The notes below the pieces were generated by a model that was not told the DNA's origin, did no database searches, and was given only the letters and a program-made list of their open reading frames with translations. Source: Paenibacillus cellulositrophicus (GTDB lineage: Bacteria; Bacillota; Bacilli; Paenibacillales; Paenibacillaceae). Taken from it: a DNA stretch of 64,000 nt. A program made the position numbers and the translations under genes. The stretch's first letter is position 1. Every line of letters starts with the position of its first letter. The stretch is from positions 3,956,001-4,020,000 of the forward strand of contig NZ_CP045295.1 of NCBI RefSeq assembly GCF_009363095.1, read 5' to 3'. This document shows positions 24,511 to 32,096 of this stretch, in pieces.

Positions 24511-25209
24511 TCACGGCTGATGATTTGGAGGCCGGAGAAGTATTTTAAAATAAGCCTCGACTTCGGCAGCGACCTCTTCCGGTCCTTTGGAGCCGTCCAC
24601 TTCAATGAGGGGTAGTCCCCGTTCCTTTGCAGACTGTCTGTACTGCTCGGCCCACAGCAGGTCACGTTCGATGTGGTTCTGCTGGGCAAGCTCGGGGTCA
24701 TCCAGAACTTCGGCACGCCGCTGCCCCTTGAGACGCCGATGATGGGAAGCTCTTTTGAAGGGTTCGCTCGGCACCATCCATATGGCTCGTTGGGGATCTG
24801 GTAATAAAGGGAGGAGCGCTTCCGGAAAAAAGCCGGGCCCCTCTGCGATAATGGGACGATCCGCGGACATGGCATGCAAATCTTCAATAACCATGTGAAG
24901 CCGATCCAACCAAACCAATTTTCCACTGGCAGCCATTTCCGCTGGCGTGCATGACAGCCATAACCATTCCAGAAACGCCTTCTCATCCAAATTCGCGAGT
25001 TTGGTTCCTAACGCGAACAATGCGGGATGCCGCTCAGGATCCGCGCGACGGATATGATCCATTTCATACCGGTCGAAGTGGTATACCTGTAACTGGTATG
25101 TTGAGCCAAGCAAGTCTGCTACCGTCGTTTTACCACAATCCGGAGGGCCGCCGATCCAAAGAATATGCGACAAGGCTATTACTTCCTTATTCACGAATGT
25201 AGCGATCAT
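24511..25209 (-). CDS. P-loop NTPase, small kinase-like protein
   Basis: About 232 residues with an N-terminal Walker A GGPPDCGKTT and a central/C-terminal helical region including HHRRLKGQRRAEV, reminiscent of uridine kinase-like or zeta-toxin-like phosphotransferases annotated as AAA-type ATP-binding proteins. The start is uncertain: ATG 25209 (given) or 25212 lie close behind AAGAGGTG; an in-frame TTG at 25173, with AAGGAAG seven bases upstream, would begin two residues before the strand leading to the P-loop; ATG 25227 has no binding site. The substrate is unknown. No partner gene suggests a toxin-antitoxin role. Confidence 0.8.
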   Translation of the reverse strand: MIATFVNKEVIALSHILWIGGPPDCGKTTVADLLGSTYQLQVYHFDRYEMDHIRRADPERHPALFALGTKLANLDEKAFLEWLWLSCTPAEMAASGKLVWLDRLHMVIEDLHAMSADRPIIAEGPGFFPEALLPLLPDPQRAIWMVPSEPFKRASHHRRLKGQRRAEVLDDPELAQQNHIERDLLWAEQYRQSAKERGLPLIEVDGSKGPEEVAAEVEAYFKILLRPPNHQP

Positions 25210-25531
25210 CATCACCTCTTTTTTCATGGAAAGTTGTCAGAGTGAAGTGTCTGATATGCGATTCTACAGTTTATTTAGATCCAGTTATTGGGATTTTTGG
25301 GGCAGATGTCTCCACATTAACACGCTATTGGGGAGTGATGCAAAAGGCAGTGGAGTTCACCTTTTTTGCCTCTGCATAGCCGGTTTAATACCGATGAGGC
25401 AGAGATAACGTGCTAAACAAAAGGATATGCATATATCGTTGCGCAGGGCTGAGCCGCTGTTTACGCAAAGAACGATGCAGTATAATGGGAAAATAATGGG
25501 AAAGACACGATACAGAAAGGAGCCTGCCACT
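25210..25531. other. Intergenic region between kinase and MerR genes
   Basis: About 320 bases without a supported gene. A perfect -10 box TATAAT at 25481-25486, 45 bases before the MerR start, is the only element called; no matching -35 is clear. Confidence 0.45.
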
Positions 25532-25963
25532 GTGAAAATAGGTCAGCTTTCCAAAGCAACCGGCGTCAGCGCACGATCGATCAGGTATTACGAGAAGCAA
25601 AAGCTGCTTACGGCAAAGCGGTTGGACAATGAATACCGGGAGTTCGACGAGGTTGACATCAAGCGGGTCCAAACGATCCAGATTTATTTGGAGCTTGGGA
25701 TGTCGACGAAGGAAATTCTTGAAATTTTGAAGTGCCATGACGATATCAACGTTTATACTGGCAGCGACGGATTTTGTGACGAAATGCTCGAAGCCTACGA
25801 GGACAAACGCGAAGAAATTTCCGGGCAAATTCAATCGCTCATGGCCGTTCAGCGGCGGCTGGATCAACGCATCGAACAAATGAGAGAGCAGCGGGTCTTG
25901 GTCAACAGGGAGGGCAGCGCTGTCGAAGAGACCAGCCCACTTGGAGAAGCATCGATAAGATAA
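25532..25963 (+). CDS. MerR-family transcriptional regulator
   Basis: 143 residues. The winged HTH (residues 1-70) begins KIGQLSKATGVSARSIRYYEKQKLL, followed by a dimerisation coiled coil (about 80-125, KREEISGQIQSLMAVQRRLDQ). The short C-terminus has no extended effector domain. The GTG at 25532 is chosen because AAAGGAG lies nine bases upstream; a longer frame to 25427 has no binding site. A C-F/D-E-M region with C71 and C91 offers few metal ligands. It is a monocistronic gene ended by a strong terminator, convergent with two reductase genes; it may regulate them, by position only. Confidence 0.9.
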   Translation: MKIGQLSKATGVSARSIRYYEKQKLLTAKRLDNEYREFDEVDIKRVQTIQIYLELGMSTKEILEILKCHDDINVYTGSDGFCDEMLEAYEDKREEISGQIQSLMAVQRRLDQRIEQMREQRVLVNREGSAVEETSPLGEASIR

Positions 25964-25983
25964 GCGGAAAAATCATCGAGAGA

Positions 25984-26014
25984 AGCCCGGTCCAGCAGGT
26001 GGACCGGGCTTATT
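25984..26014. terminator. Bidirectional terminator between merR and the reductase pair
   Basis: AAGCCCGGTCC pairs with GGACCGGGCTT around a 7-base loop between convergent genes. Confidence 0.8.
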
Positions 26015-26049
26015 CGGCCAGGCTCGGACGCTTGCCGAGGGCTGACATT

Positions 26050-26967
26050 TTACTTTTTCCTTTTTTGCAGTATTTCGGTAAGAAAAGAAAACCCGTCCGC
26101 ACCATGTCCGTCGTCGATCGCACGCAGGGCGATGTCGTTTGCGGCCGTTAGTACGCTGGTATCGATCCCATGGGAAAGTGCAGTTTCAATAATGTGCTTC
26201 ATACCTGCGGCTGCCGAAAGCAGGTTGGAGCCGTGTCCGGGATATTGCCTGTTGTCGACTTGCTCAGCGAGTCCAGCCATAATATTCGGGAGAATGCTGC
26301 TAATCCCTTGAGCAAAAGGAAGAAGTTCCTTCGCACTGATGTTTTCAGATTTCGCCAAGGTCAGGGCATGAATATAACCGCTGATGGACGTCCAGTAAAT
26401 ATCCAGGAGCGACACATCGTAGGCTGCGGCCCGGCCGGGATCTTCCCCGAGGTACGAGGAAGTGCCTCCGATGCTTGCTAAGGTATGACGATGGGCTTGG
26501 TAGACGGACTCCGGCCCGCTGTACAAAACCACAGCCGAGCTCTGGCCAATCGTTGTCGTCGGTGTCATGATTGCCCCGTCAAGGTAGTGAATCTCGTGTT
26601 CTGCCGCCCATCCGGCGGTTTGGCGTGCGCGAAACGGTGCGTCGGCGGTCAGATTCACCAAGGTACGCCCCTTCAGCGCGTCGCCCAGCGGGCGGATGAT
26701 CGTATGGACGGCGTCATAATCAAGGACGCACACGATGACCAGCGGACTGGCCAGAGCGGCTTCAGCGGCCGTCCCGGCAAGACTCGCTCCCTGTGCGACG
26801 AGCGCATCGGCTTTGCCGGCAGACCGGTTCCAGATCGTGGTCGGATGCCCGGCCTTCAGGAAGGCCCCGGCCAGCGCATGGCCCATGGGACCAAGACCAA
26901 GAATCGTCACCGGTGCCCGGGTTTCTTGGATGGGATGACTGTGCTGAACGGGGTTATTAGCTGTCAA
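26050..26967 (-). CDS. NAD(P)-dependent imine-reductase-like oxidoreductase, copy 2
   Basis: A 305-residue dehydrogenase of the 6-phosphogluconate/3-hydroxyisobutyrate dehydrogenase superfamily. The Rossmann motif GLGPMGHALAGAF is at about residues 24-36, followed by the NADP-phosphate-binding WNRS. The C-terminal helical domain begins around 180 (AAAYDVSLLDIYW). The domain layout is that of bacterial imine reductases and related MmsB-like proteins. It lies 61 bases downstream of a paralogue in the same direction; the two are clearly a tandem duplication. The 3-hydroxyisobutyrate dehydrogenase catalytic Lys is not obvious, consistent with an imine-reductase assignment. The substrate is unknown. 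Confidence 0.88.
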   Translation of the reverse strand: MTANNPVQHSHPIQETRAPVTILGLGPMGHALAGAFLKAGHPTTIWNRSAGKADALVAQGASLAGTAAEAALASPLVIVCVLDYDAVHTIIRPLGDALKGRTLVNLTADAPFRARQTAGWAAEHEIHYLDGAIMTPTTTIGQSSAVVLYSGPESVYQAHRHTLASIGGTSSYLGEDPGRAAAYDVSLLDIYWTSISGYIHALTLAKSENISAKELLPFAQGISSILPNIMAGLAEQVDNRQYPGHGSNLLSAAAGMKHIIETALSHGIDTSVLTAANDIALRAIDDGHGADGFSFLTEILQKRKK

Positions 26968-27028
26968 TGGAATTCCTCCTTTTTTTCATTTACCCATTCC
27001 ATTCCGGTTGAGGTGATGCAGCAGGCGG

Positions 27029-27958
27029 TCAGTCAGATAGGGGATGCTGTATCATCTCGATGATCCTGGTGAGGCCGTCGGTACCGTGACCTTCCGCTAT
27101 TCCCCTGTCGATCAGGGCCTGCATCGGCGTGATAAGCTCCGTGCTGATCCCCAGCTCTCTGGAGGCGGCGATGAAATTGACGAACCCCGTCTGGTTGATA
27201 TAGAGGCTGGATACATCTGTTCGATGATCGTTGGCATCCACCGCTTGCGCAATCCGAGGCATCGAGGCCGTCATGGCCGAAAGCCAGGGAACTACAAGCG
27301 GCGTAAACGATTCGGCTTGGACTCCTACCGAGCGGACCATGGCTATAGCATGGAAAAGGCCGCCGTACATCCCGTACATAACGCTCAGCAGCGCCAGGTC
27401 GTAGAGAGGGGCAAGACCGGGATCGCCGCCAAGGTACTTCGTGCTCCCCAGCTTTTCCAATGCAGGCTGCCAGGCTTCGAAAGCACTAGACGAACCGCTG
27501 TACAGGACAAACGCTCCGGAGGTTCCGATCATTTGCGGCACAGCCATGATGCCGCCGTCCAAATATTCAGCGCCGTGTTCGGCTGTCCATGCGGCCGTCT
27601 GCCGGGCTTGTGCCGGCGATCCGTTGGTGAGGTTCACCACCGTCCGTCCGGCCAGCACATCACCCGCCTGCTCGAGAATTTCCTGCACGGCTGCATAATC
27701 CAGCACGCAGATTACAATCAGTGGACTGGCCGCAATGGTTTCAGCGACCGTGCCGGCGGCCACCGCGCCTTGCGCCGCGAGTGTTTCGGCTTTACCGGGC
27801 GTGCGGTTCCAGACGGTGGTCCGGCGGCCCTCCTTCAGAAAGGCTTGGGCCAGCGCCGACCCCATCATGCCTAGTCCGATGACGCTCACCGGTAAAAGAT
27901 GCCCCTCAGTTTGCGTCCATTCCTGCCCCAGCGGATTCACTTGTTTATTTTCCTTCAT
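27029..27958 (-). CDS. NAD(P)-dependent imine-reductase-like oxidoreductase, copy 1
   Basis: 309 residues, paralogue of the next gene with matching segments throughout (GLGMMGSALAQAFLKEGRRT, WNRTPGKAETLAAQGA, VICVLDYAAVQ). The N-terminal NADP-binding Rossmann domain is followed from about 185 by the all-helical dimerisation domain (APLYDLALLSVMYGMYGG). It is the first gene of the pair, with a good AAAGGAG ribosome binding site and a perfect palindrome upstream. Clusters of two such reductases near a TetR regulator are known for detoxification or secondary metabolism, but the substrate is unknown. Confidence 0.88.
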   Translation of the reverse strand: MKENKQVNPLGQEWTQTEGHLLPVSVIGLGMMGSALAQAFLKEGRRTTVWNRTPGKAETLAAQGAVAAGTVAETIAASPLIVICVLDYAAVQEILEQAGDVLAGRTVVNLTNGSPAQARQTAAWTAEHGAEYLDGGIMAVPQMIGTSGAFVLYSGSSSAFEAWQPALEKLGSTKYLGGDPGLAPLYDLALLSVMYGMYGGLFHAIAMVRSVGVQAESFTPLVVPWLSAMTASMPRIAQAVDANDHRTDVSSLYINQTGFVNFIAASRELGISTELITPMQALIDRGIAEGHGTDGLTRIIEMIQHPLSD

Positions 27959-27996
27959 AGGATGTTCTCATCTCCTTTCCTACCCATCTTAAAAGG

Positions 27997-28011
27997 TTGA
28001 CACAGTGTCAA
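27997..28011. promoter_or_regulatory. Palindromic operator upstream of the reductase pair
   Basis: TTGACACAGTGTCAA is a perfect 15-bp palindrome, 39 bp upstream of the copy-1 start codon. On the minus strand it overlaps a TTGACT/TTGACA -35 region. TetR-family regulators commonly bind TTGACAnnnTGTCAA-like sites; the divergent TetR is a candidate ligand, although its own operator (28171-28190) looks different. Confidence 0.6.
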
Positions 28012-28129
28012 AGTCAATGCGTATTTTCCACGATTTTATAAATGCGAAGCTTCGGCTCAAGGCACGGACGAATTGGCGATAGGATTGTTTTTAATGGGAA
28101 AAGTCATCTTTTTTGTTATATCCCAGTTA

Positions 28130-28159
28130 TTGACAACAGGCGCGTGGAGGTTTTACAAT
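28130..28159 (+). promoter_or_regulatory. Predicted sigma-A promoter of tetR
   Basis: Perfect TTGACA (28130-28135), 18-bp spacer, TACAAT (28154-28159). Confidence 0.7.
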
Positions 28160-28170
28160 GAATCAACGGG

Positions 28171-28190
28171 ATGTTAGTGATTACTAACAT
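28171..28190. promoter_or_regulatory. Palindromic operator over the tetR transcription start
   Basis: ATGTTAGT-GATT-ACTAACAT with perfect 8-bp arms, starting 12 bp after the -10 box and thus just behind the predicted transcription start. TTAGTnnnnACTAA-type sites are classical for TetR-family autoregulators. Confidence 0.7.
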
Positions 28191-28224
28191 CGTCCGGATG
28201 ACGACTCCAAAGGATGCTGACACA

Positions 28225-28830
28225 ATGACGGAATCAACGACCAACCGGGACAGACTGATGCTGACCGCGATTGACCTGATGGCCGAGAAGGGATATCAGG
28301 GAGTAACCACGAAGGAAATTGCCGCAGCGGCGGGAGTGAGCGAGATGACGCTGTTCCGCAAATTCGGCACCAAGCTGCAGCTGCTGGAACAGGCGATCGA
28401 CCGTTTTCATTATGCGGGCGAGATGGAGGAGCTGTTTTCCACCCGGCTGACATGGAGCTTGCGTGAAGATCTGCTGCGGATAACCCGTGCCTACCATGAC
28501 ATCATGGATCGGAACCGGAAGCTGGTGCTGGTCATGCTGCGCAGCGCGGAGCTGTCCGATCTGCGCGACCGGGCTCAGGAGCATCCGCGGCAGCTGCAGC
28601 AGCTGCTGACGGCGTACTTTCAGGAGATGCACCGGCAGGGGAAGGTGAAAGCCATAGATTCCGAGGCGCAGGCCATGGCGTTTATGTGGATGAATTACGG
28701 TGCCTTCATTTCCCGTCTGCATAATGCGGATTTGATTACAGCCGTGTCCCAGGAGCAGTTTCTGCAGACGAGCATCGCATTGTTCGTCGATGCCCTCACT
28801 CCGATAAACGAACGGATTAAAGAGCGGTAG
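28225..28830 (+). CDS. TetR-family transcriptional regulator
   Basis: 201 residues. The TetR N-terminal HTH (about 10-55) is intact: DRLMLTAIDLMAEKGYQGVTTKEIAAAAGVSEMTLFRKF in two overlapping pieces. The C-terminal helical ligand domain (60-200) is non-conserved as usual. The ATG 28225 follows AAGGATG eight bases upstream; the frame to 28171 would start inside the operator. It heads a unit with the SRPBCC gene 80 bases downstream, under a promoter overlapped by a palindrome, so autorepression is likely. It is divergent from the reductase pair. Confidence 0.92.
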   Translation: MTESTTNRDRLMLTAIDLMAEKGYQGVTTKEIAAAAGVSEMTLFRKFGTKLQLLEQAIDRFHYAGEMEELFSTRLTWSLREDLLRITRAYHDIMDRNRKLVLVMLRSAELSDLRDRAQEHPRQLQQLLTAYFQEMHRQGKVKAIDSEAQAMAFMWMNYGAFISRLHNADLITAVSQEQFLQTSIALFVDALTPINERIKER

Positions 28831-28909
28831 AGAGGGGAGCGGGCGGCGGGACGTGATGCTCGATCGGCCAGGCCAGGCAACTATTTTTACATTGCGAGGA
28901 GCGGTGACA

Positions 28910-29401
28910 ATGAGCAAATCAACAAGCAAGCTGGCGGTACCCATTGCGGATGATGCAGCGAAGCCCGTGGGGATGACCGCCGCTGCCGGGTTTCAGGTCG
29001 GCGTCCGGAGAACGTTTCCGGTATCACGGGAAGCGGCGTGGTCGCTGCTGACTTCCCCACAGGGCATGATGGTATGGCTTGGGAAATTCCAGTCCCTTGA
29101 ATTCAAGCCGGGAACGACGTATACGTCCAAGGAAGGAAACCACGGCGAGATTCGGGTCGTCAAACCCGGGGAGCAAGTCCGCTTGACCTGGCAGCGGCCC
29201 GGCTGGAGCCATCCTTCCACGGTCCAGATCCGCTTGCTGGAGGCCAAGACGGGAACGACGATCAGTTTCCATCAGGAAAAACTGACGGATATCCAGCAGC
29301 GTGAGCAGATGAAGGCATATTGGGAAGAGGCGGCGGACCACATCCGGCAGCAGCTGGCTGCAGACGGATCGAAAGCATGGCCTCAACGAATGGATCATTG
29401 A
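28910..29401 (+). CDS. SRPBCC (AHSA1-like) domain protein
   Basis: A 163-residue protein with a START-like hydrophobic-pocket fold of the activator-of-Hsp90-ATPase-like group: RRTFPVSREAAWSLLTSP (about 33-50), W-x-G region, and GNHGEIRVVKPGEQVRLTWQRP followed by TISFHQEKLTD. Such proteins bind lipids or small hydrophobic molecules. The ATG 28910 is preceded by GAGGAG nine bases upstream; a longer frame from 28853 is not supported. Probably co-transcribed with tetR, hence perhaps under its control. The ligand is unknown. Confidence 0.85.
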   Translation: MSKSTSKLAVPIADDAAKPVGMTAAAGFQVGVRRTFPVSREAAWSLLTSPQGMMVWLGKFQSLEFKPGTTYTSKEGNHGEIRVVKPGEQVRLTWQRPGWSHPSTVQIRLLEAKTGTTISFHQEKLTDIQQREQMKAYWEEAADHIRQQLAADGSKAWPQRMDH

Positions 29402-29526
29402 GTAAAACACCGCCACTTGATCGTTTGATTGAATCGAAGGAGCCGCAACGCCGGTAAGACGACTTGGAGAGTTGATTTCCTCCTCCGCTGCGGCTTACTA
29501 TAATAACTTCAGGAGGAGGTCTGCCG

Positions 29527-30648
29527 ATGGCTGAACTGAAGGCAGTATACAATGAGGAATTTTTGCGGGGATTCGGGGCGAAGGTTCATACGGCCCACGC
29601 CGCGTTTGATACAGATAAGTTTGTCAAAGACGTCATGGACGACACATGGGAGGAACTTGAGCTGAAGGCCCGAATGCGGCGGATCAGCGAAAAGCTGGGC
29701 GATCACTTGCCCGCCCGATATGAAGAGGCGCTGGAGGTGCTCTTCGCGATCGACGAGCATTGTGCGGGGTTTCCGTACCTGTTCTTTCCCGATTTCGTGG
29801 AAGTGTTCGGGCAGGCGCCGGAGCACTGGGACCTTTCAATGAAGGCGCTCGAGCGCTTCACGTCCAAATCTTCGGCGGAGTTTGCCGTCAGGCCTTTTCT
29901 GCTGCGGGACCCGGAACGGATGATGCGCCAGATGACGGCTTGGGCGCAGCATCCGGACGAGCATGTCCGGCGTCTGGCCAGCGAAGGCAGCCGGCCGCGG
30001 CTGCCGTGGGGACAGGCCCTGCCGATGTTCAAGAAGGACCCGGCGCCGGTGCTGCCCGTGCTGGAGCTGCTGAAGCAGGACCCGTCGCTCTATGTCCGCA
30101 AGAGCGTCGCCAACAACCTGAACGACATCGCAAAGGACCATTCTGATGTGGTGCTGGAGACGGCAAGGCGCTGGAAGGGTGCCCATCCGCATACCGATTG
30201 GATTATCCGTCACGGATGCCGGACCTTGATCAAGAAGTCCCATCCGGAAGCGATGGCTCTGTTCGGCTATGCAGAGTCATCCGCGGAGGAACCGCTGGCG
30301 TCTGCCGCTTCGCTGACGGTAGAGCCGTCCGAGGTCGCGGTCGGGGGCAGCACAGAGCTTCACTACGAGATCCGCGTGCGGGACGGGCAGCCGGCCCATA
30401 TCCGGGTGGAATACGGGATCGACTTTGTCAAAGCCCGTGGCAAAATATCGCGCATAGCGTTTTTGCTGTCGGATAAGACCGTACCCGGAGGCTCCCGCCT
30501 GTCGGGGACGCGAACCCATTCCTGGGCCGATCTGACGACGCGCCGACATTATCCGGGCGAGCACCGGATCGTGCTGCTGGTCAACGGCCGGGAGGCGGCC
30601 TCCGCCAGCCTCGTGCTTACAGGCAGCGGCGGGGAGCAGCAGGCATAG
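29527..30648 (+). CDS. alkC: DNA alkylation repair glycosylase, AlkC type with C-terminal Ig-like domain
   Basis: 373 residues. Residues 1-255 are HEAT-like helical repeats of the AlkC/AlkD superfamily, which excise N3- and N7-alkylated bases (AlkC favours 3-methyladenine). Visible family marks are RMRRISEKLGDHLPARYEEALEVLF (two pieces), ALERFTSKSSAEFAVRPFLL and SLYVRKSVANNLNDIAKDH. The C-terminal region (about 265-368) is a beta-rich Ig-like domain (SLTVEPSEVAVGGSTELHY) as known in the longer AlkC subtype. GGAGGAGG precedes the ATG. It converges on the ada gene across a shared terminator, forming an alkylation-repair locus. Confidence 0.9.
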   Translation: MAELKAVYNEEFLRGFGAKVHTAHAAFDTDKFVKDVMDDTWEELELKARMRRISEKLGDHLPARYEEALEVLFAIDEHCAGFPYLFFPDFVEVFGQAPEHWDLSMKALERFTSKSSAEFAVRPFLLRDPERMMRQMTAWAQHPDEHVRRLASEGSRPRLPWGQALPMFKKDPAPVLPVLELLKQDPSLYVRKSVANNLNDIAKDHSDVVLETARRWKGAHPHTDWIIRHGCRTLIKKSHPEAMALFGYAESSAEEPLASAASLTVEPSEVAVGGSTELHYEIRVRDGQPAHIRVEYGIDFVKARGKISRIAFLLSDKTVPGGSRLSGTRTHSWADLTTRRHYPGEHRIVLLVNGREAASASLVLTGSGGEQQA

Positions 30649-30672
30649 GCGAAGCATGCGAAGACAAAACAA

Positions 30673-30720
30673 ACAGGAGTACCCGAGCGGTCGTTGGACC
30701 TCAAGGGGACTCCTGTTTTT
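30673..30720. terminator. Terminator between alkC and ada
   Basis: AACAGGAGTACCC and GGGGACTCCTGTT pair around a 20-base loop, followed by TTTTT; the two genes converge here. Confidence 0.75.
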
Positions 30721-30760
30721 CGTGATCGGCGCGCCTTTATATAAGCAGGGAACGCTCGAA

Positions 30761-31825
30761 TCAGTGCTGCCGCTGGTTTGAAAGAAACTGCTTCTCGTGC
30801 TGAAGCAGCCAGCTTTTACGCGTCAGTCCACCGCCGTAACCGCCCAAATCGCCACTCGCATTGATGACGCGGTGACAGGGGATGACGAGGGCGAGCTGAT
30901 TGGCGCCGTTGGCCTGGGCCACGGCCCGGAAGGCCTTCGGTTTGCCGAGAGCCCCGGCCAGCCCGGAGTAGGAACGGGTCTCGCCCGGCGGGATTTGCAC
31001 CAGCTGCGCCCAGACCGACTTCTGGAACGGGGAGCCGATCAGATGCAGCGGTGTGGTGAATACGGAAAGCCTCCCGTCAAAATAAGCCGTCAGCTCCTGC
31101 TCGATGGAGCGTATGGGAGCGGTGACGCCTGGGATGATCGCCGATTTCGTCCGCTGGCGCAGCCGCTCCACTTCTCGCTCGAGGCCCCGCCGGTCCACAA
31201 ACTCCAGCAGATACAGCGCCTCCTCGTCGGCGATCGCGACCATCGGGCCGAGGCGCGTATCGATCCATGCCGCGCGCAGGATGCGGCTGTCTGCGGATTT
31301 CGCCGGAGCCGCCCCCATAATGCGGGAGAAGGCGTCCCGGAATCCGCTTCCGGATTCATACCCGCTCGACAGCTGGGCGTCGATCACCGGATGGCCGGAC
31401 CGGATCTGCTTGAATGCCAACCCCATGCGGCGGGCGCGGGCATACTCCACAAAGGTCATGCCAAACCGTTTTTTGAACTGCCTCCGCGCCGTCGAGGCAT
31501 CGATGTCGAGCTCATCAAAGTCCTGTTCCTTCCACCGTTTTTCCGGATGGGTCTCGACGGCTTCGACCAGCTTCTGGACGACCGGCGAAACGTGATTCGG
31601 ATGGGACAGCGGACGGCAGCGCTGGCAGGGCCGGAAAGAAGCGAGCAGCGCCTCCTGCGCGGTCTCGTAAAACTCACAGTTTTCATATTTGGGCTTTCTG
31701 GCCGGGCACGTCGGGCGGCAGAACACTCCCGTCGTTTTGACCCCGACATAGAAAATCCCCTCGTACTCCGACTTTTTATCGAGCAGCGCCTGATAATACT
31801 CCATTTTATGTTCAGCCGTAATCAT
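30761..31825 (-). CDS. ada: Ada: bifunctional methyltransferase and AraC-type activator of the adaptive response
   Basis: 354 residues in full Ada order. The N-terminal zinc domain has C36, C40, C67 and C70 (FCRPTC and RPCQRC), where the first Cys accepts methyl from phosphotriesters. An AraC-type HTH follows (about 85-175), then a methyltransferase domain with IPCHRV and active-site C317 that repairs O6-methylguanine. The ATG 31825 follows AAAGGAGG; a longer start at 31849 is possible but less well placed. Methylated Ada would activate alkylation-repair genes, plausibly including alkC next door. Confidence 0.95.
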   Translation of the reverse strand: MITAEHKMEYYQALLDKKSEYEGIFYVGVKTTGVFCRPTCPARKPKYENCEFYETAQEALLASFRPCQRCRPLSHPNHVSPVVQKLVEAVETHPEKRWKEQDFDELDIDASTARRQFKKRFGMTFVEYARARRMGLAFKQIRSGHPVIDAQLSSGYESGSGFRDAFSRIMGAAPAKSADSRILRAAWIDTRLGPMVAIADEEALYLLEFVDRRGLEREVERLRQRTKSAIIPGVTAPIRSIEQELTAYFDGRLSVFTTPLHLIGSPFQKSVWAQLVQIPPGETRSYSGLAGALGKPKAFRAVAQANGANQLALVIPCHRVINASGDLGGYGGGLTRKSWLLQHEKQFLSNQRQH

Positions 31826-32025
31826 GACCGGCCTCCTTTTTTTCATCATCCTTTACTCTTATTATAGACCAGCCCCGCGAATCCCCGCCGCCGAAAATCG
31901 GGCATTGATTTTTAAATCATCGTTCTTTTCAACAGGACGCCGTAATGGCGGAGCCAGCAGCCCCATCCGTGGCTGAATTCCCGCTGCATCCCTTGTTTTA
32001 ACAAAAAAAATTTGGGACAATAATA

Positions 32026-32040
32026 GACAGATTGCCTGTC
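32026..32040. promoter_or_regulatory. Inverted repeat upstream of the RlmN-like gene
   Basis: GACAG-ATTGC-CTGTC lies about 57 bases upstream of the start codon in the presumed promoter area. TAAAGT (32049-32054) is a weak -10 candidate. Operator or hairpin; low certainty. Confidence 0.3.
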
Positions 32041-32096
32041 GGATCTGGTAAAGTAGAGAGAGTATGCATTTAAAGCTTTTGAAAAGAGGAAAAACG

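Noticed and set aside
24511..25209. Zeta-type toxin of a toxin-antitoxin pair
   Set aside because: The P-loop kinase fold is compatible, but there is no small antitoxin gene next to it and the flanking genes are unrelated.
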